NCBI GenBank assembly: GCA_950022655.1
Contig: OX465592.1
Coordinates: forward strand, 5,291,544 to 5,355,543
Length of the DNA: 64,000 nucleotides
Source: Alentia gelatinosa
Lineage: Eukaryota > Annelida > Polychaeta > Phyllodocida > Polynoidae
Direction: 5' to 3'
The notes under the pieces were generated by a model that saw only the letters and a program-made list of their open reading frames with translations, was not told the origin of the DNA and made no database searches. Position numbers and translations under genes: made by a program. Within the stretch, counting starts at the first letter, position 1. The number at the start of each line of letters is the position of its first letter. Shown here one piece after another: positions 1 through 12,300 of this stretch.

Positions 1-1387
1 AAAAATGTAATGAAGGTAAACTCACAAAAAACCAGACACAGTAATTCTTGTTGACAGATCTTATTATTGGCCAAGATGACAATTGGTGTACATGGTGGTA
101 TCAAAGTTAGTCACGACGTTTCGCACATGTTCAATGTGCTTCCTCAGGTCTTTAAAAAAAGAAGAAGTAATAATAATAATATTTTTAAAAAGAAGAAATT
201 TATACCTTTACGATTTAAAATCAATCAAGTGTCGTCCAAGAGTGTAGTCTCTCCACAGGCATTTCAAGAGACAAACAAGGGTATTGACTATTGTAATAAT
301 GAGTCTGGCCTGTTTCAACTTTTTAGTTGATAACTCTCAGTTTCCATAGAGATAAGGGTAAGTCTAGGAATAGGTTAACCAATGTGTTGTTCTACTGCCA
401 GGTTTGGTGTTCCTGCATTATCTCAGTCATATCGACAGTATGGCCGAGGTGATATGCATGTCTGACACATCAAACTGTAGCTGTAATACCATAGAATAAT
501 AAGGGGCAATCTGTACACTTTCTCTGGAGATAATCTCAACAGATATTATAGATATATATCTCTCATACACTCTAAACAATACGTTACCAGGTGTTTATTT
601 GGCTGCTGGCATTGCCAAACCAAGTAGATAAGATGCTACACTGGCCTGTGGAAAAAAAGTATGTTCAATTTTAATACCTGCTTAGATTATCCCAGAGGAG
701 ATTAAGCTATTGTATCGTAATCTATGGTATTCCAGCTCCAATTTGGTGGTTTACAGTCATACCTCAGATATGGTGAAGGTATCACAGGAATACCGCATGT
801 GACTGTATATACACATTGGCAAACATTAGCATCATATACCTATCTTTATCTATGAAAAAAAGACACAGAGACACTTATCAGCAATCAAATTTAGACAGCC
901 CAGACTCGGTATAAATAAACGCTCCTGCAATCACACCCACCGTTCACACTCTAGGTGTGATTGCTCTATTTCTCTATAGCCATGAGGCCAGACCCAGTCA
1001 TGTTTGTCCGAGCGATGGCCTAAGGAACTCACCGTAAGGTGGCGTTGAACGGAAACACCTGTATTAGATTGCCTTTCAAAATTTTCAAAACTGTTAACAT
1101 TTCACTTTGAGCCAATTATTTAGATGAGAATTCAGATGCGATACAGAAGAATCAAGAAGGCAAGTGCCTAGATGTTTGTGATATGTTACAAATTATGCGA
1201 CATACTTTCATCCTATTAGGATACATATTTGACCGAGCGAGCGCCTAACATTGCATCGTATGGTGGCGTTGAACAGTGAAACTACAATGATATTACCCCA
1301 ACTTGGGCCCAAGTGAAAGATTCTTCAGCCTAGTGTGATCTATGTAATTCTCTTAATGTTGCCAATGAGATTTTATTAATTTTTTAG
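1..1387. other. Non-coding sequence upstream of the first recognised IQCB1 exon
   Basis: I find no convincing exon here. The open frame at 67-330 is rich in Asn/Lys and has no IQCB1 similarity. An imperfect repeat is visible: about 1002-1056 and 1229-1285 share 'CCGAGCGA...GCCTAA' followed by 'GGTGGCGTTGAAC'. Most likely this is IQCB1 intron. Confidence 0.6.
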
Positions 1388-4300
1388 ACATTCTCGACAC
1401 CTTCAAGGACAAGGGGAAGAAGTTACTACTCGTCAAACAAGATGCCTGGAGTTTTGACTTGTTACATGTTCTGTCACTCACACTCAAACAAGAATTCTCT
1501 AAAGTCGAGGGCCAGTGGGAAACCGCCGCTAAACTCATCAATGTTCTCAGGTATGTAAATAATCTCCAAGGAACCGTAGTCAGATCAAGTGAATCAACAG
1601 GAAAGGGAAATATGTTTTGATTCTGTATCGATTTTCTCTTTTAATTTCAAAACTAATTTGTTTGGGATTGAGAAATCATATGTTGTATTGGAATTTCATA
1701 TAAATCTGTAAGTTGTAAATTTTAAACTACGACGCATATTATATTATAACAGCATGAATGAATTAAACCAAATGATAAAATATCTAGATATTGCTTTCCC
1801 TTTCGTAGAAGCAGATCATTATCAATATAATCGTTAAAAATCTATTTATATGAGGTGATGCAGCATTGTATAAATTTTCCTTTTAGAATCGACTGAAAAC
1901 CAACGCACGCTAAAGCCCTAGATGAGGCGATATCCGTAGAAATCTCTTATTGGCATGACTGTATAATGATTCCTCTGGGAACACCCATGTAATTGTATTG
2001 CCAATAAAAGTATTTGAACGAAAAAGATAGATAAAGCGAAGATGTGATAGTAGAGCACCCGAAGAAAACCAACCAAAAGGCTGACGGCTGCTGCTTTATT
2101 GGAAATGATTATATGTACAAGACAAACCATTTTATTGTCAAAGTATTAGTAAACCAATAATTAAACAAAAAAAAAAAAAACCAATTTTGCTTGCAGCGAA
2201 TGTTGCGTTGGACTTGATCCAACGGAAGACGTTGAAGAATTCTATGAAGAATTTCTCCCAGAAGCTGTAGAAAACTGCCTTATCGTTGCCAAGAAGGCAC
2301 AGAATCGCTATAGCAAACTATCAAAGGTAAACGAAATATCGAAATTAATCATTCTCTTTCATGTTAAAAAAAACTGTCCATGTCCATCTTTCTAGATTCA
2401 TAACTGCGGTAGTACAAAACCAGCTGGACATTATATCTGATTAATCTCATATGTTATATCCCCCCATACTTATAAATCACAGATTAATCTCATATGTTAT
2501 ATCCCCCCATACTCATATATCACAGATTAATCTCATACGTTATATCCCCCCCCCCCCCCCACTGATATCTCAATATCATCTATAGATTATAACGACTGAT
2601 AACTGTGGTTGCCCCCTCAACTACAGTGATGCTATCTTACAATTTACTGGAGGATGATGGCCAAACTAGCAATCACTCTGTGCTTTATATCATCGAGTAA
2701 TCTTATATCTTACACCCCCCATACTCATATATCACTGAATAATCTCATATGTTATATCCTGCCCCGACTCATGTATCGCAGAGTCATCTCATGTAGAGGA
2801 AACCTGTGAGAGTTTAGGGTCTGAGCTCATATCCCATCAAGTTCGAATCACATAGTAATTCACAAGGCGAAACCGCATGAATTACGTACTGATTCAAACG
2901 AGATGGGATCGAGCTCTGACACTTAACTTGAATAGGTTTCTGAATTTATCTCACCCTTCACATTGACTAATGGGCTAACATTTATTTGACATAATCCCCC
3001 ATTGGATATTTTTCCTAAATATCTAATGGGTGTTATATACAAATTCCCAAAGTTAACTCTATGGAGAAAAAATACCAGGGCTATATCCCCCCCCCCCCCC
3101 CCCGCCCACTCATATATCACACAGTCATCTTATATGTTTGAACACGTGACTTTCAGGTTCTGGAGGACCGGAAGAAGTCTGTGCTCAGCGCCTTTAAGTC
3201 CATCATGGAGGCGCTCGTCTTGCTGATGAGCGCGCATGGATTCCTCGCAACGAATGGTTAGGTTTGAAACTGAGTGGAGCAAACTGAACCTTAAAAAATG
3301 TTCATTAATGTAGGTGTAAATGTATGTAAACACAAAACGCAGAAGAAATGTTTTAGAGAATGGTTGGGAAAACGAGATTTGTTTCCATACAGTGCCCACT
3401 TCATGGCATCACCAGATCTTCTAAACAGTTGATGTGATGAGGCATTCTGACCTTTGTGTCTTGTTAATTCGTTCGGGTTAATTCTAGGAATGAAGCCATA
3501 ACTAGACAAGGATGAATACAAGTTGTAGAGTTGATTCGTCTAATTCTAGGATTCCACTTTGATAGAGCTCCTGAAAACATTGTCAATGAGACAAGGATAT
3601 CATTTGTAAAGTAGAAAAACAGAAGATGAGGGTGACACGATCGGGAGTTTAGTAAAACATTATTATTACTTAAGCATATACCCAGTATTAGCAAAGTTAT
3701 TTATCTACCCATAGCTTTAGATGTTTGCTATAATGTGACTCAGATATTTATCCATGAGGTGATAGTGATGGTGTTTTCTGTTTGACAGTGCTTCAGTCAA
3801 GTACATTCCTACAGTTACTTATGACGGAGGACACAGAGACGACACTGATCATTCTCTCCGCTGTGCAGAGCGCCAACAGGATGAACGAGTAAGACATTTG
3901 CTAAATCTGGTTATAAATCTATGTCAGGTTATCATACTCTACGCTGTGTAGAGCATCAACAGGATGAACGAGTGATACATGCACTAAGTCTGCAGCATCC
4001 AACCTGCTCCTGTATCTAGTGGTGTTCTAAATCTATGTCATAAATCTATGTTTGGTTATCATACTCTGCGCTGTGCAGAGTGTCGACAGGATGAATGAGT
4101 AAAACCTTCACCACGCCTGGTTAGAAATCTATGTCCGGAAATTCTATTGTACTCTCTGCTGTGCAGAGCGACAACAGGATGAACGAGTAAGACCTTCACT
4201 AAGTCTGGTTATAAATCTATGTCAGGTTATCGCACTCTACACTGTGGAACGAGCCAACAGGATGAACGAGTAAGACATTCGCTAGTCTGGTTATAAATCT

Positions 4301-6318
4301 ATGTCATAAATCTATGTCAGGTTATCATACTCTCCGCTGTGCAGAGCGTCAACAGGATGAATGAATAAGACCTTCACTAAGTCTACAGCATCCAACCTGC
4401 TCCTGTATCTAGTGGTGTTCTAAATCTATGTCATAAATCTATGTTTGGTTATCATATTCTGCGCTGTGCAGTATCGAAAGGATGAACAAGTAAAACCTTC
4501 ACAACGCCTGGTTAGAAATCTATGTCCGGAAAATCTATTGTACTCTCTGCTGTGCAGAGCGACAACAGGATGAACGAGTAAGACCTTCACTAAGTCTGGT
4601 TATAAATCTATGTCAGGTTATCGCACTCTACACTGTGGAACGAGCCAACAGGATGAACGAGTAAAACATTCGCTAAGTCTGGTTATAAATCTATGTCATA
4701 AATCTATGTCAGGTTATCGTACTCTCCGCTGTGCAGAGCGTCAACAGGATGAATGAGTAAGACCTTCACTAAGTCTACAGCATCCAACCTGCTCCTTTAT
4801 CTAGTGGTGTTCTAAATCTATGTCATAAATCTATGTTTGGTTATCATATTCTGCGCTGTGCAGTGTCGAAAGGATGAACAAGTAAAACCTTCACAACGCC
4901 TGGTTAGAAATCTATGTCCGGAAAATCTATTGTACTCTCTGCTGTGCAGAGCGACAACAGGATGAACGAGTAAGACCTTCACTAATCTGGTTATAAATCT
5001 ATGTCAGGTTATCGCACTCTACACTGTGGAACGAGCCAACAGGATGAACGAGTAAAACATTCGCTAAGTCTGGTTATAAATCTATGTCATAAATCTATGT
5101 CAGGTTATCGTACTCTCCGCTGTGCAGAGCGTCAACAGGATGAATGAGTAAGACCTTCACTAAGTCTACAGCATCCAACCTGCTCCTTTATCTAGTGGTG
5201 TTCTAAATCTATGTCATAAATCTATGTTTGGTTATCATATTCTCCACTGTGCAGAGCAAAAACAGATTGAACAAGTAAGACCTTCACTAAGTCTGCAGCA
5301 TCCAACTTAAACATACAACTGTTAAGAAGTGTTTCTTGTTTCACAATAGCATCACAGTGAATCCTGCACATAGTTATAGTTTCTCTGAAACGAGCATTCA
5401 CGTCTTATTCTTCTCGTATGAGAACTGAAGACTTGAGGCAGATCGAGACTTGGTGCCATTCTGTGCATCGAATTGTCTAACGGCTCAATTTATATAATTT
5501 CAGTAGCCAGGTTTTTCTCACACCTTCTGCGTTTTGTGTTTTAGGGGAGTTTTTGAGACGTTAAAATCCAAAAAGGTGCAGAATCTGCTAGACGAGATCA
5601 TCTACAAACTGTCGGCCACCGCGGATGAGAAAGTCGCCAGGTACGTCTGTGAGAAAGAGACTCCAGGTTTTCAGTTTCATACTTTCTTTTTTTATTAAAT
5701 AACCTTTATTGCTTTCGATTTTCCAAGCGTTCTTCCAGGCAACAATTTGGTGTAGTAACAAAAACGAATACCACACATGGACATTTTCATGAGAGTTATG
5801 ATATATGAAATAATGATACTGTGCAAAGACAGCGAATCCTGTAACAAAATCTACCTGCAATACGGTACATTCTTCCGGAGAGATTGTATAGATTCTTTTT
5901 TCTTGTGTAAGACTATAGACTAAGAGAGACTATATTTGGCCTTATTCACACCAATAAACAGTGATTCAAACCTCCACACAAACCCCAGCCCCATTCCATG
6001 GCCAATAACGATGTGTTTCCATGTTTTCTCAATATCTCTCATGTATAAAATTTCACATGAAAACTATATCCTCATAAACAGTGGTTCAGACCTCATCACA
6101 CCCCAGCCCCATTCCATGTATTCCCAGTCTCTCTGAGGCAGTAAATTCCACATCAAAATTATATCCTCTTTTTCCATGACCGCAACTGACATTAAACTGT
6201 CTAGATAAAATGTCACCTGCTCAGAGTTTTTTTGTTTTCGCAGTTGCTCGGCACGTACGTTACTCATCGTCTGTGACTCGCATCCTCCGACCGTCGACTT
6301 ACTCTGCAAACGTTACAG
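1388..6318 (+). CDS. IQCB1: IQCB1 exons for the N-terminal helical (armadillo-like) region
   Basis: Six exons (1388-1550, 2197-2326, 3157-3256, 3789-3888, 5545-5640, 6244-6318) encode about 220 residues of mostly alpha-helical sequence. The reading runs from ILDTFKDKGKK through SECCVGLDPTEDVEEFYEE, VLEDRKKSVLSAF, VLQSSTFLQLLMTEDTE and GVFETLKSKKVQNLLDEI to CDSHPPTVDLLCKRYR. This aligns colinearly with the human N-terminal half, the region reported to interact with partner proteins. Phases are 2, 0, 1, 2, 2, 2 at the six 3' ends. Exon 4 ends in ...RMNE, and its last bases plus donor are the seed of the large array that fills the following intron. Confidence 0.9.
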
Positions 6319-9300
6319 GTAGGCAGAGAGTTTGAACCTTCTCACAGCAGAGTCATATCAATATATTGATTAAACTCTTATAATATCAATAATTGCTATT
6401 TTATATAAAGAGAGCAATACTCAATAAAAAACAAATTGCTATTTCATAGCATGGTTTCCAGTTATTTCCTGTTTCAAAGGTTTTCTTTTTTTCTCTCAGC
6501 TCTAAAAAATATCTATTATAACTGTCCTGATATTGTAAAAGACGACTCGGAGAGAGAAAATACAGTTGCACACTTGTTTATTTTTGCGAACCGGTAAAAA
6601 AGGGTCTAAGGAGCCTACTTCACTTCTCGGCTCTGAGAGTGTAGCTTCTAGTAGGTCTCGCTCCGAGGCTGGCACACTAAGTCTGCTCTCCGGGGAAGCG
6701 GGCTCTCTTAAATACATGGTGAGTGACTATATCACTCGCAGAGTATCAGGTCCTGCGAGACTTACCGAGAAGTCTCAGTAGCTCACTACCCTGGAGAGAG
6801 AATGACAATTTTTTCTGAGAGATAACATTTCTTTATGATCTGTGACGTTTGAAGCAATGCGTAAATAAGATTGAATTGAAAAAAAGTTGATTTACTTGAA
6901 ATTTTTTCATATCAGCCAACTCCTTTGAAATTGATAACATGTTATTATTTCCAAAAACTCTTGGTTAAAGAAGGAAAACGCTATCAGTATACCAATAATA
7001 AATCTATTATTTATTTGTGGAATATGTGGGAGGTAAGTCAGTGCATATGTTTAAATTAGCTTTTCTTTAAACTGTAGTTCAGTAGATTATTTTGTTGTAT
7101 ATGCCTGGTGTCAGTTTCTGCTATAGTTTAGCTGGGGCACTAAGCTGGGCATCATAGTAGCTGCGTCACACATGGCAGGTAACGGGCTCTGCACTGCGGT
7201 GACATGGTCCACCGAGCAGCTCACCACGCTCCCCGCACCAGGGGCAGACAGACCTCTACCTCAGACCTCATGGTAACGGGCTGTCTGCACTGAGGTGACA
7301 CGGTCCACTGAGCAGTTCGGCCTGCTGGGGAGGACAGCAATGATCAATCTGGTCACCCTCTTGGTCGCCTTGCCTCCGCATGGTGCAGACCAGATATGCT
7401 TGCCCAAAAGCATAACTAAAGCGACCAAGACGGGGAGTTTATGCTTACGCAAGTAGATTTACTGCTATATCAAAGGCCAATCCTTCTCATACCATGTCTA
7501 TGTGGTGGGGGAAGCAAAAGAACTTTCACCTCGGTAAATGTGTAGGGGTGAGATTTCTACGTGCAGAATAACAGAGTGTGCATATTGGACATTCTGCATT
7601 CACTCTGTGGCCGCCTTCACTTTATAAAGTGCGGGTTCCACCAACACACAAGATATAGCAAGATTGGTCATGATTTGGTTGTCTTGCTTAGTCTTGCTAA
7701 GTTTTGAATAATTGCATATTTGCCATGATGCATCGGTCTGGTTAAGCACCTTCACTGCTGTCATGTCATGATATGCCACGATATGTCAGCAATAGATCTT
7801 GAGGCATGGCTGTGGTGGGACACAAAATTATACAGACAACATTGCGAAAAAGTACACATGTATGATTGCGTGCGACGTATCGCTGCAAAGGCAGTAAGAC
7901 ATATCGCAACAATGTAAGCTATAACAAGACATACCAAGATATAACATGGCAAATCCATCGTGTTGGTGGAATCAGCACTTCAATCCCATTGTTTTTGTAT
8001 TGATTCTGCTCTGAGCTCAACTGTCTCTTATTTGTGTGACGTCACGGCTGCAGCCAAGATGGCGCCGAGGATGGAGAACGCGGGCCCAGGTAGTGAGAGG
8101 ACTGAGGGCATTCCCTTTACGACTGTACTTACACTTACACTGTGAATAACTCGTCTGTAGTGAAACCCAAAAACCTCTTCTATTACCATCTCAGCAACTA
8201 ATATTTATCTGAGTTTACTCCTCTTTATTTTTTTATTTTGTTTTATGCCATACTATCAAGAGACATCACGAGTTTAAGTCTGGGTTTATTTATGCCACGC
8301 ATTTTGTTGGCTCCATAATTTCACGAGTCAAAGACGAGTGACATTATGGAGCCAACAAAATGAGTGGCATAAATAAGCTCAAACTCAAAAGAGTGGCGTC
8401 TAGATTTTATCCTACCCCGTTTCCATATTTTTTCAGTATCAGAAAGTAGTGGCATAAACAACACTTTATGTCACACCCATGAAATAAACAAATCTTATGT
8501 TAAGCCTATGGCGTTTTTTATTAGGGGTAGGATAACGTGGGTAAACTGACTGGGCATGGAAATTGTTATGAACTCACAGACTCGCAAATCGCCATTAGGT
8601 GGGACGGGCATATTTTGAGTCAGTGAGTGAGGACCTCATAGTTTCTGTGACCGATATTATGAATTTTGAGTATACAATAATATAGAACAACACACCATGG
8701 TCGTACGTCATTCAAGTCTCAATGAAGTTCTACAGAATCTTCTACAGAAACACTACCTCACGGGCTTGTTCCTTATATAAACATCAACCCCATCTCATTA
8801 TGTATGATGTACGGCCATGTTAAGGTTGTTCTATATAAGTACATACAGACAGTTATTCACACTTTCTCTATGCATATTGTGGTGTATCAGTTTTAGCGAA
8901 GCGTGTTGTCGATACTGGTGGGAGTTTTATTTACGAGGCGCTCACACAGGCTGATAACTCCATCTCTTATCAGGTAATGATCATAACTACTCCAATCTTG
9001 GCTTCTTAGTTTCTATTTGTCAATACATCCATGATTTGCATACTCATGTAAAGGGGAAAAGCCCCTGATTTAAGTCTTTACATAGATTGCAGTAAAACTT
9101 CATTAGAACAAAGCTATTAGAACCGATGAATTTTCTTTGTTATAACCGAGAACAATTTGAGAGGATGAAGAACATAAATCTTGTATTAGTGGTCTCTTTA
9201 GAATTAGAGTATGGTTGCAAGTTAGGTAAAAATAAAATTGAGCAAATATGTTACTGCAATCAGTGATGATATTGTTGTTGTATCTCAGTTATGCTCAAAT

Positions 9301-12300
9301 ATACTTTGTTAAAACTAGTTTCTGTACATCAGAAATGTATAGGAAATGGAGAGAACTAGACAAATGACTTTGTTGTAACCTAGAGTTTATTGTAACAAAG
9401 TTTTACTGTATCGAGAGAAGAGGAGTAGCGAGCTGAGAGTTTGTTTTAATGAAGTTTTACTTTATCGAGAGGTAAGGTGAGGATTAGAGCCGAGAGTTTA
9501 TTGTAACAAAGTTTTACTGCATCGAGAGAAGAGGAGTAGAGAGCTGAGAGTTTGTTTTAATGGAGTTTTACTTTATCGAGAGGTAAGGTGAGGAATAGAG
9601 AGAAGGTCGTTTGTTGTTATGAAGTTTTACTGTAGAGAGGTGAGGAGCCAAGAGACGATAGTTTGTTGTAACAATGTTTTACTGTGGAGAGAGGTGAGGA
9701 GTAGAAAGACGAGAGTTCAGCCCGTGTAGCTCCACGCACCTCATTTGTTCTGTGTCTACGCACTGCACCTGGTTTTATCTTTGTTTTGAAACTAATACCT
9801 CTGTTTTGTTTTAAAGTTTACTTTGGGCCTACGGCTTTACTGTGAAACTGGTTCATCTAAAGGGGGTGTTCCATTGAGCTTGCCCTGAATCAGACAGTGT
9901 CGGGTGTCGTGTACAAACCCACAGGTCAGTTCAAAGGCTGACGTGTGTGTGATGTTTGCAGGCGACTGACAAAAGCTATTTTATTAGGTTTAATGGGCCG
10001 TTGCCTGTTACACTGCCATGCAGCCACCACCAATGAGCATGTTAGCTCCTCCACTACAAGAGGTGTTTTAACCACCTGACCAAAAGGCAGCTGTGTGGTT
10101 CCTGTGTGGTGCTCTTTTGTGGTCATGCGGTCTGCCCAATGGAACACGCCCTTTAAGGCCTCAATGAGCATTTAGTGTTGAACATCGTCATTGTGAGAGG
10201 ATATACTTTGATGAAATGGGTTTTAACGGAAGAATTGCACATAGCTTAATCACATACCCAGCACGGAGCAAGTGTCTCACAAAAAAATAATTCTAAAAAA
10301 TCTATTTGATGAGCTGCCTAACAACATCAAATTTAACAACGACAAAATCCCGAGAGGTTTTTATACTCTATTTTTCAATTCTTTACGATTGTTAACTGAT
10401 TGTTTTGTCGTCATTTTGTAACGTATAGACCCTTGCTCTGAGTGTTGGATATGATACTAGTTTTTCATGGGAATCAACAATTGTACTACAGCAACTGGAA
10501 AGTGTATGTGCCGTTTTTTTAATTAACAATTTATCAATGAATAATTCTTGTGGAGAAAAGGGAAGTCGCCATCTTGTGTCTGCACCAACATAATCTGAAC
10601 ACATCTTAACAAACTGACCCAAACAACTTGTTCACAAATGGGTGAAAACAGGAAGAATACGGTTTTCTGACATAGAGTGTGTAAGACTTTGTTGTGGTGG
10701 TCCTTTAACCTTTAGGTGTTATAGTGTGTGTGCTGGGATTTCTCAAAAACCTTTGAACTTACTTCAACATTCCTGCATTGATATTTCGTGTATATACGAT
10801 TCATTCTTATAGAGAATGACATTCCTAGATCAAAGTTAATAAACCTGCCTTGTATCAAAGTCGACTCAAGTACAATTACTCGTCTTATGTTAAACTGTTC
10901 ACAATTTCCTCATACCTAGTTCCCCCTCTGTTGTACATATACATATATGAATATATAAGCTTAGCTAGTATAACAAGTATTCGGTAAATCTACATTCTGT
11001 TTATATCAGGTGCAGTGTTCTACAAGTAACGCGTATGGTCAGACGGCCTTCGAGAACTTAGATTGAACAAAACTAAATGTGATGGTTGTGTTTTTTCAGA
11101 GGTCTAGGTCCGCTTCTCAATAAATGGATGCGGTGTGGGTTTGACCGAGACCTGCGACGACTCAGCGGAATGCTGGAAGCTGGCAGCGTGCAGCAAGCCG
11201 AGGAAAAGGTGAGGCTCCTTCACACCTCCTGTAGAATTACTTCACACCTACTGGCGGGAACTAGTCACACACCTCCCGTAGAATTACTATACAGCTACTG
11301 GCGGGAAATAGTCATGCCTCCAGTAGAATAACTTCACACCTACTGACAGGAATAAGTCACATCTGTACAATTATTTCACACCTGCTGACAGGAACTAATC
11401 ACACCTCTTTTAGAATTACTTCACACCTGCTGACGGGAACTAGTCACACCTCTAGTAGAATTATTTCGCACCTACTGATGGGAACTAGTCACACCTTCTG
11501 TAGAAGTACTTCACACCTACTGGCAGGAACTAGTCACATCTCCTGTAGAATTATTTCACACCTGCTGATAAACTATTTACATGTAATTATTTCACACCTG
11601 CGGGTGGGAATTAGAATCACTTTACACATACTGACAGCATCTAGTCACACCCATGAGATTACTTCACACCTACTGATGGGATCTAGTCGCACCTGTAGAA
11701 TTATTTCACACCTGAACAAGAATGATTAAAGAAAAGGGGCAGTTTGGGTAGATTGTCAATATAAAGAATTTCCTTTGTATGTTGAAAACTTGTAAGAAAA
11801 AAGGAAAAGTGATAAAGTAAATACTGGGTGTTTGGGTTGCAGAAAGTTGTCGATGCTGCCCGGGTCATCCAGGCCTGGTGGAAAAGTCACTACACGCGGC
11901 GGAAACTGAAACGAGCCAACACAGCCATCGCCAAGTTCCAGCGGAGCTTCAGGTACGACCGGTCGAACGACTGACTCTGTTTCAGTCAGGGAGAAGTTAG
12001 CCTCTGCGAAATTACAGATCTGACCAAAAAAATGATAGATCTAAACAGCGTTTCTGAATTAGATCAACATTTTGTTTAATTCAATATTTTCTAAGACAAT
12101 TCTGTGGCTTCTCTTTTCTTGATGTTACATTCATCAGGGCTCGAAGCTTCGCGATATGTTTATACAGAGAGGCTCACTCATATGGGTTTCCAGTTACTAA
12201 GGTAACTATATATCTACAGATTCATGCTTAAATTGCACCAAATATTTATATCAAAGAGTTGTTCTGGTGTTCTCACACCTAAAAGGTCGCGTAAGGAGGT

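Noticed and set aside
67..330. 87-codon frame at the window start as the missing IQCB1 N-terminus
   Set aside because: The sequence does not resemble IQCB1, and it offers no phase-1 donor leading to the exon at 1388.
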